A stretch of 12,959 bases of DNA from Rhodospirillaceae bacterium UBA6608 (GTDB lineage Bacteria; Pseudomonadota; Alphaproteobacteria; Rhodospirillales_A; Casp-alpha2). Below are positions 7,174-12,959 of this stretch, piece after piece. The notes under the pieces were generated by a model that made no database searches, had not been told where the DNA came from, and saw nothing but the letters and a program-made list of their open reading frames with translations. The position numbers and the translations under genes were made by a program. The stretch spans positions 1 through 12,959 of the forward strand of contig DJHY01000279.1 of NCBI GenBank assembly GCA_002433335.1. Reading direction: 5' to 3'. Positions within the stretch are counted from its first letter, which is position 1. The number at the start of each line of letters is the position of its first letter.

Positions 7174-8199
7174 TTATATCGCCATTCGGTGCGTCGTCTC
7201 GAATAGCGGCCCGAATTCGCGGGTTTCCTGGAACACGGGCGGCAGGGGCACGCCTTCTTCGATACCCAGCCACAAACGCAGCATGTGGCGCTTGTCGCCG
7301 CTGGTCGTGTCCGGGTCCTTGTAGGCGGTGCGGGCGTGCAGGGTGGTGAAGTTGTTGCCGACCACCAGGTCGCCGGGCGACATCTCGAACGCCATGTGGA
7401 ATTTCGGGTCGTGGCACAGCTTGTCCAGCAGGTCCAAGGCCTCGATCTGCAAGGGTGTCAGTCGGGGGATTTCTTCGGACCGCTGGGCGTATTCGATGTA
7501 ATGGCGCTTGTACATCACGAACCAACGCCCGCCGTGGTTCTGGAAAATCGGTAGAACCTGATACCACGGACGGCCGGGCAGGGCTTGGCCGCGGGCATCG
7601 AAATAGAACGGCTCGGTCAGAACCTTGGCCAAGTCCGGGCGGGTCCGCAGGATTTCGTTGAACACCGCATGAGCGCTGACGATCAGCGATTGCCCGCCGT
7701 CATTCGAGCGGCGGCGGCAGTAGAGCGCGAATACATCGCCGCCGTCATAATGAAACGGCTGTTCGCGGTTGGTCTGATAGGTGCGGATGTTGTCCTGCTT
7801 GTCGATGTTGGCACCGGTATCGCGGATATCGTGCAACAGGGTCCGACCGGCGTCTTGAATTTGCGGGACGCCCAGATATTGGCCGACGCCCCAAATCAGG
7901 CGGCGGGCTTGTTCTTCGTCCAGCGTTTCCAGGCCGGTGCGAACCATGGCGAAGCCGGTCCCGAAGGCGACGTCGCGGCGCAGGTCGGCCAGGGTGTCGG
8001 CCAGGCTGCCGACAGGGAAATCGTCCGCGGTGATGCTCAGGGCGTCGCGGCCTTCGGTCGCGTCCAGAGCGGCCATCAGGTCGGCCCGTTCCTCGTCGCT
8101 TAGCTCAACGATCCAGGACCCGGATCCGGAAAGCTCCGGCCCCGTCCAACAGGACGCGCCCTCGGCTGGTGGCAGGAATTCTATGTTCTGCGTCGTCAT
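7174..8199 (-). CDS. TauD/TfdA-family Fe(II)/2-oxoglutarate-dependent oxygenase
   Basis: The 341-aa soluble protein has the iron triad of this family: H150 and D152 in PFHYDGGD, and the distal H288 in TLHARTAYKD, with R304 or R308 in GDKRHMLRLWL as the 2-oxoglutarate-binding arginine. Such enzymes hydroxylate small acids, amines or amino acids with O2 and 2-oxoglutarate; the substrate here is not deducible. An N-terminal extension of about 70 residues precedes the core. The ATG at 8199 is chosen because GAGGA lies about 5-7 bases before it; an upstream ATG at 8226 has no such site. A perfect palindrome sits 36 bases upstream, and rsmB ends 48 bases upstream. No transporter or pathway gene is adjacent, so it looks like a lone regulated enzyme. 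Confidence 0.88.
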   Translation of the reverse strand: MTTQNIEFLPPAEGASCWTGPELSGSGSWIVELSDEERADLMAALDATEGRDALSITADDFPVGSLADTLADLRRDVAFGTGFAMVRTGLETLDEEQARRLIWGVGQYLGVPQIQDAGRTLLHDIRDTGANIDKQDNIRTYQTNREQPFHYDGGDVFALYCRRRSNDGGQSLIVSAHAVFNEILRTRPDLAKVLTEPFYFDARGQALPGRPWYQVLPIFQNHGGRWFVMYKRHYIEYAQRSEEIPRLTPLQIEALDLLDKLCHDPKFHMAFEMSPGDLVVGNNFTTLHARTAYKDPDTTSGDKRHMLRLWLGIEEGVPLPPVFQETREFGPLFETTHRMAI

Positions 8200-8234
8200 G
8201 GGTTTCCTCGCTCCACTGTCGTGCATTTGTTCTT

Positions 8235-8246
8235 TTTGTATACAAA
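8235..8246. promoter_or_regulatory. Perfect 12-bp palindrome TTTGTATACAAA, candidate operator
   Basis: The sequence reads identically on both strands and falls in the 48-base gap between the rsmB stop (8248) and the oxygenase ATG (8199). The TTGTATACAA core resembles operators bound by FadR-subfamily GntR regulators (TNGTATACNA pattern). On the minus strand a TAGAAT box just upstream (about 8256-8251) could be a -10, which would place the palindrome over the start site, as expected for a repressor. No regulator gene is in the window. Confidence 0.5.
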
Positions 8247-8247
8247 G

Positions 8248-9585
8248 CTATTCTAATCTTCCCAGAACTGCGCAGAAAAATCCATCCGTTCCGGTGGAGG
8301 CGGGGGACAGACGCATGAAATCGCCCTCGTTGGGGCAGGGGCCGCCGATCGTTTCTTCCCAGACCTTGGCGATCGGCAGGCGGGTGAAGCCCGGCACATT
8401 GGCCTGGAACCAATCCATCTGGTCTTCGTTTTCTTCACGTAGCAGCGAGCAGGTTGCGTAGATCAATCGGCCCTTGGGGGCGACCAGCGACGCGGCCTGG
8501 ACCAGAACCAAGCGCTGCATTTCCAACAAGTGGGCCATGTCGTCAGGCTGGAATCGCCATTTGGCGTCCAGGTTCCGCCGCCAAGCCCCGGTGCCGGTGC
8601 AGGGCACATCGGCCAAGACCCGGTCGGCCATTTCCTTGTTGGCCTTGACCCAACTGTCGTCGCGGGCGGACACGACCTGCCGCCTGACCACGCCGTCGAG
8701 GCCGGCGCGTTTCAACCGGGGGGCCATGCGGTCCATGCGATAGCGCGACACGTCGCAGGCGATCAGCCGCCCGCGCGGGCCTTTGCCGTCGGCGACGTCG
8801 CCACCCAGGGCCGCGCCCAGGGCCAGGGTCTTGCCGCCCGCCCCGGCGCAGTAATCGACAACCGTCATACCGGGGCGCACCCCAGCCAGCAGGGCAATCA
8901 ACTGCGAGCCTTCGTCCTGCACGTCGAATAGGCCGTTCTTGAACCCCCGGGTGCCGCCCAGCCGCGCCCGCGAGGTCAGACGCAGGCCCAGCGGCGACAA
9001 TGGCGTCGGTTCGGTTTCCACGCCTTCACCAGACAGGCTTTCTTGAACACCTTCGCGGGTTGCTTTCAACGTATTGACCCGCAGGTCGACCGGGGCGGTT
9101 TGGCTGAGGGCTTGAAGCTCTTCTTCCAGGCGGTCGCCGAAGATCCCCTGCAGCGACGCCGCCATCCATTGCGGATATTCCAGGCGCACCCAATCCGGCA
9201 TGTCGATATGCATGGGGGGGCGTCCGTATAGGGACTCGGCCAATTCCTGTTCCCGGTTGTTCAGCGTCGGCGGGCAATGCCGGGTGCCGGAGAACAGGCG
9301 CGCCATCTCGTCGGGCGAGGTCCGCTCATAGACCGCCAGTTGCGCCAGGGTCCGGGTGCGCGGCGTCGATTCCAACGGCAGGCCCGTCCGCGCAATCCAC
9401 CATTCCAGACGGGCGCGGTGACGCAGGTGCTCGTACACCCGCTCGGTCACGGCGCGGCGGTCGCCCGACCCGGCATAGCGTCGGGCGCGGAAATAGGCAT
9501 CAAGGACGGTGCTGGAATCTTGGGCCTCGGCGGCGATCTGCGTCAGCAATTCGATGCAGGCCTGTACACGGGCGCCCGGGGTCAT
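8248..9585 (-). CDS. rsmB: RsmB/NOP-family RNA (cytosine-C5) methyltransferase
   Basis: The 445-aa enzyme transfers a methyl group from S-adenosylmethionine to cytosine C5, probably position 967 of 16S rRNA as in E. coli RsmB. The N-terminal half carries the NusB-like/RNA-binding region (FRARRYAGSGDRRAVTERVY). The catalytic half has FDVQDEGSQ (220-228), the SAM loop DYCAGAGGKT (244-253), the ADVPCTGTG motif with C329, and YATCSLL with the catalytic C379. Both cysteines required by the family are present. AGGAG about 9 bases before the ATG at 9585 supports the start. The family is certain; the exact rRNA target is inferred, since related NOP-family enzymes modify other positions. It is flanked by the anti-sigma gene upstream and the oxygenase downstream. 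Confidence 0.92.
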   Translation of the reverse strand: MTPGARVQACIELLTQIAAEAQDSSTVLDAYFRARRYAGSGDRRAVTERVYEHLRHRARLEWWIARTGLPLESTPRTRTLAQLAVYERTSPDEMARLFSGTRHCPPTLNNREQELAESLYGRPPMHIDMPDWVRLEYPQWMAASLQGIFGDRLEEELQALSQTAPVDLRVNTLKATREGVQESLSGEGVETEPTPLSPLGLRLTSRARLGGTRGFKNGLFDVQDEGSQLIALLAGVRPGMTVVDYCAGAGGKTLALGAALGGDVADGKGPRGRLIACDVSRYRMDRMAPRLKRAGLDGVVRRQVVSARDDSWVKANKEMADRVLADVPCTGTGAWRRNLDAKWRFQPDDMAHLLEMQRLVLVQAASLVAPKGRLIYATCSLLREENEDQMDWFQANVPGFTRLPIAKVWEETIGGPCPNEGDFMRLSPASTGTDGFFCAVLGRLE

Positions 9586-9702
9586 GGAATGCGCTCCTGG
9601 TTCGGGTGGGGGATTGTTTGTTGTTCTTTGCGCCCGAGATTACCCGCAGGCCGGGGAAGGGGCCAAGGGTTTCCGCCACCCGATGAAAGCGCGGTCTTCA
9701 GG

Positions 9703-10476
9703 TCATGGCCGCCGAACGTCGGACAGGTCGCGATAGACCTTGTTGGCAGCCGCCAGCAGGCGGTCGCGATCAAGATCGCCGATCAGGGCATATCCCAAGC
9801 CTTGATCGATCCAATAAAAGGCGGAAACTCCGCCTTCCTTTTCGATGCGGAAGGCGGTGTCGCCGCCGTCGGCGGCGTCCCGGACATAAAGGGTCAGGCG
9901 TCGGCCTTCGGCGTTTTGATACATCAGCTGCGCCGCCGGTCCTTCGGCGGCGGAGAGCAACCGTCCCCCCATCAGCTCGAATCCCTGATCGGTCAGGCGG
10001 GGCGCGCGGATGGATTTGCCCAGGCGTTTGCTCAGCCAGGCGACCAAATGGCCTTCCTGGTCCGCGGTCACTTCCACGGGATGGCGAACCTCGGACACGA
10101 ACACCCGATGTGCGGCGACGGCGTCGGCGGGCAGGCTGCGGGCGGCGATTTGGCGGTCCATCCGGTCACCATGCGCAAGCCAGCCGCCGGCCGCACCAAC
10201 CGCGATCAGAACGATCGCCGCGGCGGCGCGCAAGGCCTGCCGTTGCCAGCTGCGGGCACGGATGACGTCAGGGTGCAGGCGCCGGGGCAAGGGTTCGGCC
10301 AATACCGGATCGAACAAATGGTTGAGCGCCGCCGCGTCCTGCCGGTATCCGCGCCAGCGTTTGGCGGCATCCGGATTGGCGTCGAGCCATTGTTCGACCG
10401 CCCGGGTTTGGTCCGGCGTCAGGCGTCCGTCGACCCAGGCCTGCAATTCCGCTTCGCTGAAGGGGTCAGGAGTCAT
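9703..10476 (-). CDS. Membrane-anchored anti-sigma factor
   Basis: The 257-aa protein should bind and hold the ECF sigma factor encoded just upstream. Its N-terminal domain (residues 1-60) has the anti-sigma pattern FSEAELQAWVDGRLTPDQTR followed by EQWLDANPDAAKRWRGYRQD. One hydrophobic helix (81-101) crosses the membrane, leaving about 155 residues as a periplasmic sensor part with no recognisable domain. The zinc-binding HxxxCxxC motif of ZAS anti-sigma factors is absent, so control is probably not by thiol oxidation at zinc. The ATG lies 11 bases inside the sigma gene's end, with GAGG about 10 bases upstream, so the two are translationally coupled, the usual arrangement for a sigma/anti-sigma pair. 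The periplasmic signal is unknown. Confidence 0.85.
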   Translation of the reverse strand: MTPDPFSEAELQAWVDGRLTPDQTRAVEQWLDANPDAAKRWRGYRQDAAALNHLFDPVLAEPLPRRLHPDVIRARSWQRQALRAAAAIVLIAVGAAGGWLAHGDRMDRQIAARSLPADAVAAHRVFVSEVRHPVEVTADQEGHLVAWLSKRLGKSIRAPRLTDQGFELMGGRLLSAAEGPAAQLMYQNAEGRRLTLYVRDAADGGDTAFRIEKEGGVSAFYWIDQGLGYALIGDLDRDRLLAAANKVYRDLSDVRRP

Positions 10477-10984
10477 TGGAGCTCACCTCTCGCAATTTTG
10501 GCGGGCCGTTTCGGTCCATGAGTTGTCGCAAAGCCTCGCGGCCCCGCGATAGCCGAGACATGACGGTACCTTGGGGCACGTCGAGAATCCGGGCAGCTTC
10601 GTCGTAGGAGAAGCCTTCGAGCCCGACAAGCAGAATGGTTTCCCGCTGCTCCTCGGTCAGACGGTCGAGGGCGCGCATCAGGTCCATGGCTTCCAGCCGC
10701 GCCGTTTGATCCGGCAGATGCGTCAGTAAGGCATCCCATTGTTCGGCGGCAAGCGTCGTCGGCGGGGCATAGCGCGTGCGCCTGCCGTTGAGGAATTGGT
10801 TCCGCAGGATCGTGAACAGCCAAGCCCGCAGGTTGCTGCCCCTGCGCCATTGGAACAGGCGCGTCAGGGCGCGTTCCAACGTGTCCTGCACCAGATCGTC
10901 GGCAAGATGCACATCATGGCAGAGCGCGCGGGCAAACCGGCGCAGGCTGGGGATATGAGTTTCGATCTCGCGGGTGACAGACAT
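10466..10984 (-). CDS. ECF-family RNA polymerase sigma factor
   Basis: A 172-aa extracytoplasmic-function sigma factor. Region 2 spans about 10-70 (LRRFARALCHDVHLADDLVQ, then DTLERAL and RAWLFTILRNQFLN) and region 4 about 103-156 (LDRLTEEQRETILLV, YDEAARILDVPQGTVMSRL, SRGREALRQLM). The length is typical for the minimal two-domain class. I start it at the ATG at 10984, where the conserved helix begins; a longer frame reaching 11122 adds unlikely residues and overlaps the preceding gene. The gene ends inside the anti-sigma gene (11-base overlap). A COG4315 secreted-protein gene lies 116 bases upstream in the same orientation and could be a regulon member. A near-consensus -10 (TATACT) lies upstream within an inverted repeat. 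Confidence 0.93.
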   Translation of the reverse strand: MSVTREIETHIPSLRRFARALCHDVHLADDLVQDTLERALTRLFQWRRGSNLRAWLFTILRNQFLNGRRTRYAPPTTLAAEQWDALLTHLPDQTARLEAMDLMRALDRLTEEQRETILLVGLEGFSYDEAARILDVPQGTVMSRLSRGREALRQLMDRNGPPKLREVSSNDS

Positions 10985-11030
10985 GTCTGTGTCCAAGAAA
11001 AAGGGCACGGTCAAAATGCGGTCGCGGGTT

Positions 11031-11072
11031 CGGCACGGCGGCGGAATAGTATACCCATCCACCCCCGTGCCG
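11031..11072 (-). promoter_or_regulatory. Inverted repeat enclosing a TATACT box upstream of the sigma gene
   Basis: CGGCACGG (11031-11038) and CCGTGCCG (11065-11072) are perfect complements 26 bases apart. On the minus strand the interval reads TGGGTATACTATTCCGCC, with a TATACT box that is a five-of-six match to a sigma70 -10. No -35 is clear. It could be a sigma-gene promoter inside an operator-like repeat, or an RNA stem between the COG4315 gene and the sigma gene. Confidence 0.35.
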
Positions 11073-11100
11073 TCCCCGTGGCGCTGCTCGGGAGGGTGCT

Positions 11101-11481
11101 TTACGGGCGCGCCACGTCCCAAATGCCCTTAACGCCGTTGCCGGTGGTGTCGCCGGGCTTCTTGTCCTTGACCCAGCCGTACAGGGCCATGCCCTTGTAG
11201 GCCCACTGCTTGGAGCCATCGTCGCGGGTGATGACGGAATAATCGCCATCAGCCATGGCGCCGTCGGCTGCGGTCAGCGGCGGCCAAAGGGCGGCGCATT
11301 GGCCGTTGCAGACGGACTTGCCGGGCTTGTCCTTGCGGAAGGTATAGAGCGTCATGCCCTTGGAATCGGCCAAGACCGGGCCCAGGTCCGTGTTCATGGA
11401 TTGGGCCGGGGACATGGCGAAGGCGCCCGATGACGTGGCGATCACGCAGGCGGCGGCAAGGGCGGCGAAGATTTGTTTCAT
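11101..11481 (-). CDS. Secreted COG4315 (Yx(F/W/Y)xxD repeat, PF03640-type) protein
   Basis: The 126-aa protein has a signal peptide (KQ n-region, hydrophobic core, likely cut after AFA at 22) and should be periplasmic. The mature part carries the diagnostic repeats LYTFRKD (45-51) and LYGWVKD (100-106). The first repeat is followed by SVCNGQCAALWPPL, in which C58 and C62 form a CxxxC pair. The family is widespread but of unknown function and is often found next to ECF sigma factors. An AAGGAA ribosome site lies about 8 bases before the ATG at 11481. C12 after LAAA looks faintly like a lipobox but is too near the N-terminus for a normal lipoprotein signal. It precedes the sigma gene by 116 bases and has its own promoter-like motif upstream, so it is probably the sigma factor's target. 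Confidence 0.85.
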   Translation of the reverse strand: MKQIFAALAAACVIATSSGAFAMSPAQSMNTDLGPVLADSKGMTLYTFRKDKPGKSVCNGQCAALWPPLTAADGAMADGDYSVITRDDGSKQWAYKGMALYGWVKDKKPGDTTGNGVKGIWDVARP

Positions 11482-11565
11482 GGGTCGGTTCCTTATCTAG
11501 ATCGGTTCGAATTGCAGTCCGTGGCAGGGCGCATGAACCAAGGTCCGGCGCGTCCTCCTGGGGGG

Positions 11566-11595
11566 TAAACAGTCGGGCGGGCGGTTTTATTCCCA
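11566..11595 (-). promoter_or_regulatory. Candidate ECF-type promoter for the COG4315 gene
   Basis: On the minus strand GGGAAT (11594-11589, in TGGGAATAAA) and CTGTTTA (11572-11566) are 16 bases apart, and a run of eight T lies a few bases upstream (11610-11603). A GGAAT-like -35 with an upstream T-tract is an ECF-style layout rather than sigma70. TGGG-ATA recurs in front of the sigma gene (TGGGTATACT). Assignment to the neighbouring sigma factor is inference. Confidence 0.4.
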
Positions 11596-11768
11596 GGAAC
11601 CGAAAAAAAATTAGATCAGGGTGACGATCGGGCCGGCGATGTCAGATGATTGTTGCGGGAATGGCGGTTTTTCAGCTTAATCAAACACCTATACGTAAGG
11701 CATAGAGGCTTCTTCACGCATTTTGCGCGATAATTCCCGTTATCAGTCGTCTGCAAGGGAGCAATGGC

Positions 11769-12251
11769 ATGGCTGAAAAACACGCGGATGAAATAGACGA
11801 CGGTGGGGCCGAACCCATCACTGAAGAGGTTCGGGCCGAACTGTCGCTGATCTACAACAAATCCAATGACGCCTTGTTGTTCGTCAAGGCGCAGCAATGG
11901 TGGACGGTCGGATCGACCCTGGCCGTGTTCGCGGCCTTTATCGTGATCGCCAAGTTCATCAATGCTGGTGGGCCGATCATCGCGAAATTGATGGCGATGA
12001 TTATCCTGATGACCTGCGCTTCGGTCTTCATGTTGGTGATTTATCAGTTCTGGCAACACAACGAACTGGCGCGCATTCATGCCGTGGCCCGGCATTTCAG
12101 CCCGCTGTTTCGCAAGATTCAGAACATCAAGTCGCCGAAGGAAGGCAACTTCCACCGCTATACGCTGCTGACCTTCATGATCATTCTGGTGATCCTGGGG
12201 GCGGTCATCACCTATATGGGATTGGATCAACTGCCCCGGTGGCCGCGCTGA
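11769..12251 (+). CDS. Uncharacterised three-helix membrane protein
   Basis: I do not recognise the family of this 160-aa protein. It has an acidic cytoplasmic-looking N-terminus (about 1-42), two adjacent hydrophobic helices (about 46-65 and 73-94), a basic middle stretch (RHFSPLFRKIQNIKSPKEG) and a third helix (about 132-152). There is no signal peptide. An AAGGGAG ribosome site 7 bases before the ATG at 11769 gives a firm start. It is divergent from the COG4315 gene, sharing a 287-base intergenic region, and its end lies 16 bases from the convergent flavoprotein gene. A GATAAT box at about 11729-11734 could be its -10, but no -35 stands out. Confidence 0.78.
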   Translation: MAEKHADEIDDGGAEPITEEVRAELSLIYNKSNDALLFVKAQQWWTVGSTLAVFAAFIVIAKFINAGGPIIAKLMAMIILMTCASVFMLVIYQFWQHNELARIHAVARHFSPLFRKIQNIKSPKEGNFHRYTLLTFMIILVILGAVITYMGLDQLPRWPR

Positions 12252-12267
12252 CGGCGGAAGATTTCGC

Positions 12268-12888
12268 TTAGTACAGGACTTCCTTGTAGCGGCGGACCAT
12301 CTCGTCGTGGCTTTCTTCCTCGACGGCGCCGTCGCCGGCGTCAGCCATGTCGCCGATCATCCGCGACATGGGCGGCAGGGCGCTGCGATCCGTGCGGCCG
12401 TCCGGATCCCACAAGCGCGAGCGCATCAGCGCCTTGGCGCAATGCAGGTAGACCTCGCGCACGGAAATCACCAACACGGCCTTGGGCTGCTTGCCATTGA
12501 CCTCGAACCGGGCCAGCAGGTCTGCATCGGTGCGGATTTCCGCCGTGCCGTTGATGCGCAGGGTCTCGTCGATCCCAGGGATCAGGAACAGCAGGCCGAC
12601 GTTCGGGTTGTTCAGAACGTTGAGGAAGCTGTCCAAGCGGTTGTTGCCCGGTCGGTCGGGCAGGGCGAGGGTGGTATCGTCCAAAACCTGGACGAAGCCG
12701 GGGTCTTCGCCGCGCGGCGAAACGTCCGTGCCGCCGTCTTTCCCATGGGTCGCCAACAGGCAGAACGGCGACAGCGACAAAAACCGCTTGGAGTGAACTT
12801 CCAAGTGATCGATCTGCTTAAGTACCGCCCGGCCCTTCGGCTCGGCGTAGACTTCGCGCAGGGCCTGTTCGGTTTCGATCCGCGCCAT
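12268..12888 (-). CDS. PPOX-type FMN-binding flavoprotein (pyridoxamine 5'-phosphate oxidase-like)
   Basis: The 206-aa soluble protein shows the split-barrel flavin fold of PPOX-like proteins: FCLLATHGKDGGTDVSPRG, the TTLALPDRPGNNRLDSF block with conserved Arg/Asn residues for FMN, NPNVGLLFLIPG, and a late HCAKALMRSRLW block. The pattern matches the MSMEG_1061 class of FMN-dependent PPOX flavoproteins rather than true PdxH, so pyridoxal phosphate synthesis should not be assumed; these proteins reduce or bind small molecules of unknown identity. The ATG at 12888 lies ten bases after the guaB stop, with only a weak AAGG ribosome site at the guaB end, so it is very probably co-transcribed and perhaps coupled with guaB. 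Confidence 0.85.
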   Translation of the reverse strand: MARIETEQALREVYAEPKGRAVLKQIDHLEVHSKRFLSLSPFCLLATHGKDGGTDVSPRGEDPGFVQVLDDTTLALPDRPGNNRLDSFLNVLNNPNVGLLFLIPGIDETLRINGTAEIRTDADLLARFEVNGKQPKAVLVISVREVYLHCAKALMRSRLWDPDGRTDRSALPPMSRMIGDMADAGDGAVEEESHDEMVRRYKEVLY

Positions 12889-12898
12889 TGCTTTGGCC

Positions 12899-12959
12899 TT
12901 AGCCTTCCGAACGGTAGTTCGGGGCCTCGCGGGCGATGGTGATGTCGTGGACGTGGCTT
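12899..12959 (-). CDS. guaB: IMP dehydrogenase, C-terminal 19 residues (cut by window edge)
   Basis: Read on the minus strand, the last complete codons give SHVHDITIAREAPNYRSEG and then a TAA stop (12901-12899). This matches the well-known C-terminus of IMP dehydrogenase (E. coli ends [20 protein letters not shown]). The enzyme oxidises IMP to XMP, the committed step to GMP. Only the tail is in the window, but the motif is distinctive. The flavoprotein gene follows after ten bases. Confidence 0.85.
   Translation of the reverse strand, partial: SHVHDITIAREAPNYRSEG

Noticed and set aside
9277..10521. 414-codon plus-strand open frame
   Set aside because: Antisense to rsmB and the anti-sigma gene; a GC-bias artefact with no recognisable domain.
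10985..11122. 46-residue N-terminal extension of the ECF sigma factor
   Set aside because: It overlaps the COG4315 gene end, is Pro/Arg-rich and unlike sigma region 1, and the conserved helix begins right after the ATG at 10984.
11616..12230. 204-codon minus-strand open frame
   Set aside because: Antisense to the 160-aa membrane protein, which has clear transmembrane helices and a good ribosome site.

Overview
The window looks like chromosomal DNA of a high-GC alphaproteobacterium, probably in or near the Rhodospirillales. The grounds are the strong third-position G/C bias, the protein flavour (thiC, RsmB and FetB all look alphaproteobacterial), and a guaB end close to an rsmB gene. It is mostly ordinary chromosome. 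I see no transposase, integrase, CRISPR array, tRNA, rRNA or phage gene.

Layout, left to right. Positions 1-843 (minus) hold the N-terminal 281 codons of thiC. Upstream of it lies a clear TPP riboswitch (957-1085) with a sigma70-type promoter placed so that transcription should start at the edge of the aptamer. Divergently (plus) come a secreted SNase-fold protein that has lost most catalytic residues (1193-1690), a FetA/FetB-type ABC exporter pair overlapping by ATGA (1737-3130), and a D-2-hydroxyacid (glycerate/hydroxypyruvate type) dehydrogenase (3182-4138). Converging on it is a minus-strand run: a 112-aa unknown protein (6762-6424), an alpha/beta hydrolase (6372-5509), a TerB-like protein (5425-4955) and a DUF4126 membrane protein (4941-4159). 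A roughly 410-base non-coding leader precedes this run. Next on the minus strand come rsmB (9585-8248) and a TauD/TfdA-family Fe(II)/2OG oxygenase (8199-7174), separated by a perfect 12-bp palindrome. Upstream of rsmB is an envelope-stress style module: a secreted COG4315 protein (11481-11101), an ECF sigma factor (10984-10466) and its membrane anti-sigma factor (10476-9703), the last two overlapping by 11 bases. A plus-strand three-helix membrane protein (11769-12251) lies divergent to this module. The window ends with a PPOX-type flavoprotein (12888-12268) ten bases after the last codons of guaB (12899-12959).

How the parts work together: thiC is thiamine-regulated pyrimidine synthesis, and FetAB is probable metal (iron) export. 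The sigma/anti-sigma/COG4315 genes form a plausible self-regulated envelope or redox stress unit. guaB plus the flavoprotein look co-transcribed. The TerB-like/DUF4126/hydrolase/112-aa run may be one operon of unknown purpose.

I found no convincing wholly new system. The leads most worth checking are the ECF/COG4315 module and its promoter-like motif, an inverted repeat that would hide the ribosome binding site of the TerB-like gene, the catalytically stripped SNase homologue, the palindrome controlling the oxygenase, and the long leader before the 112-aa gene.
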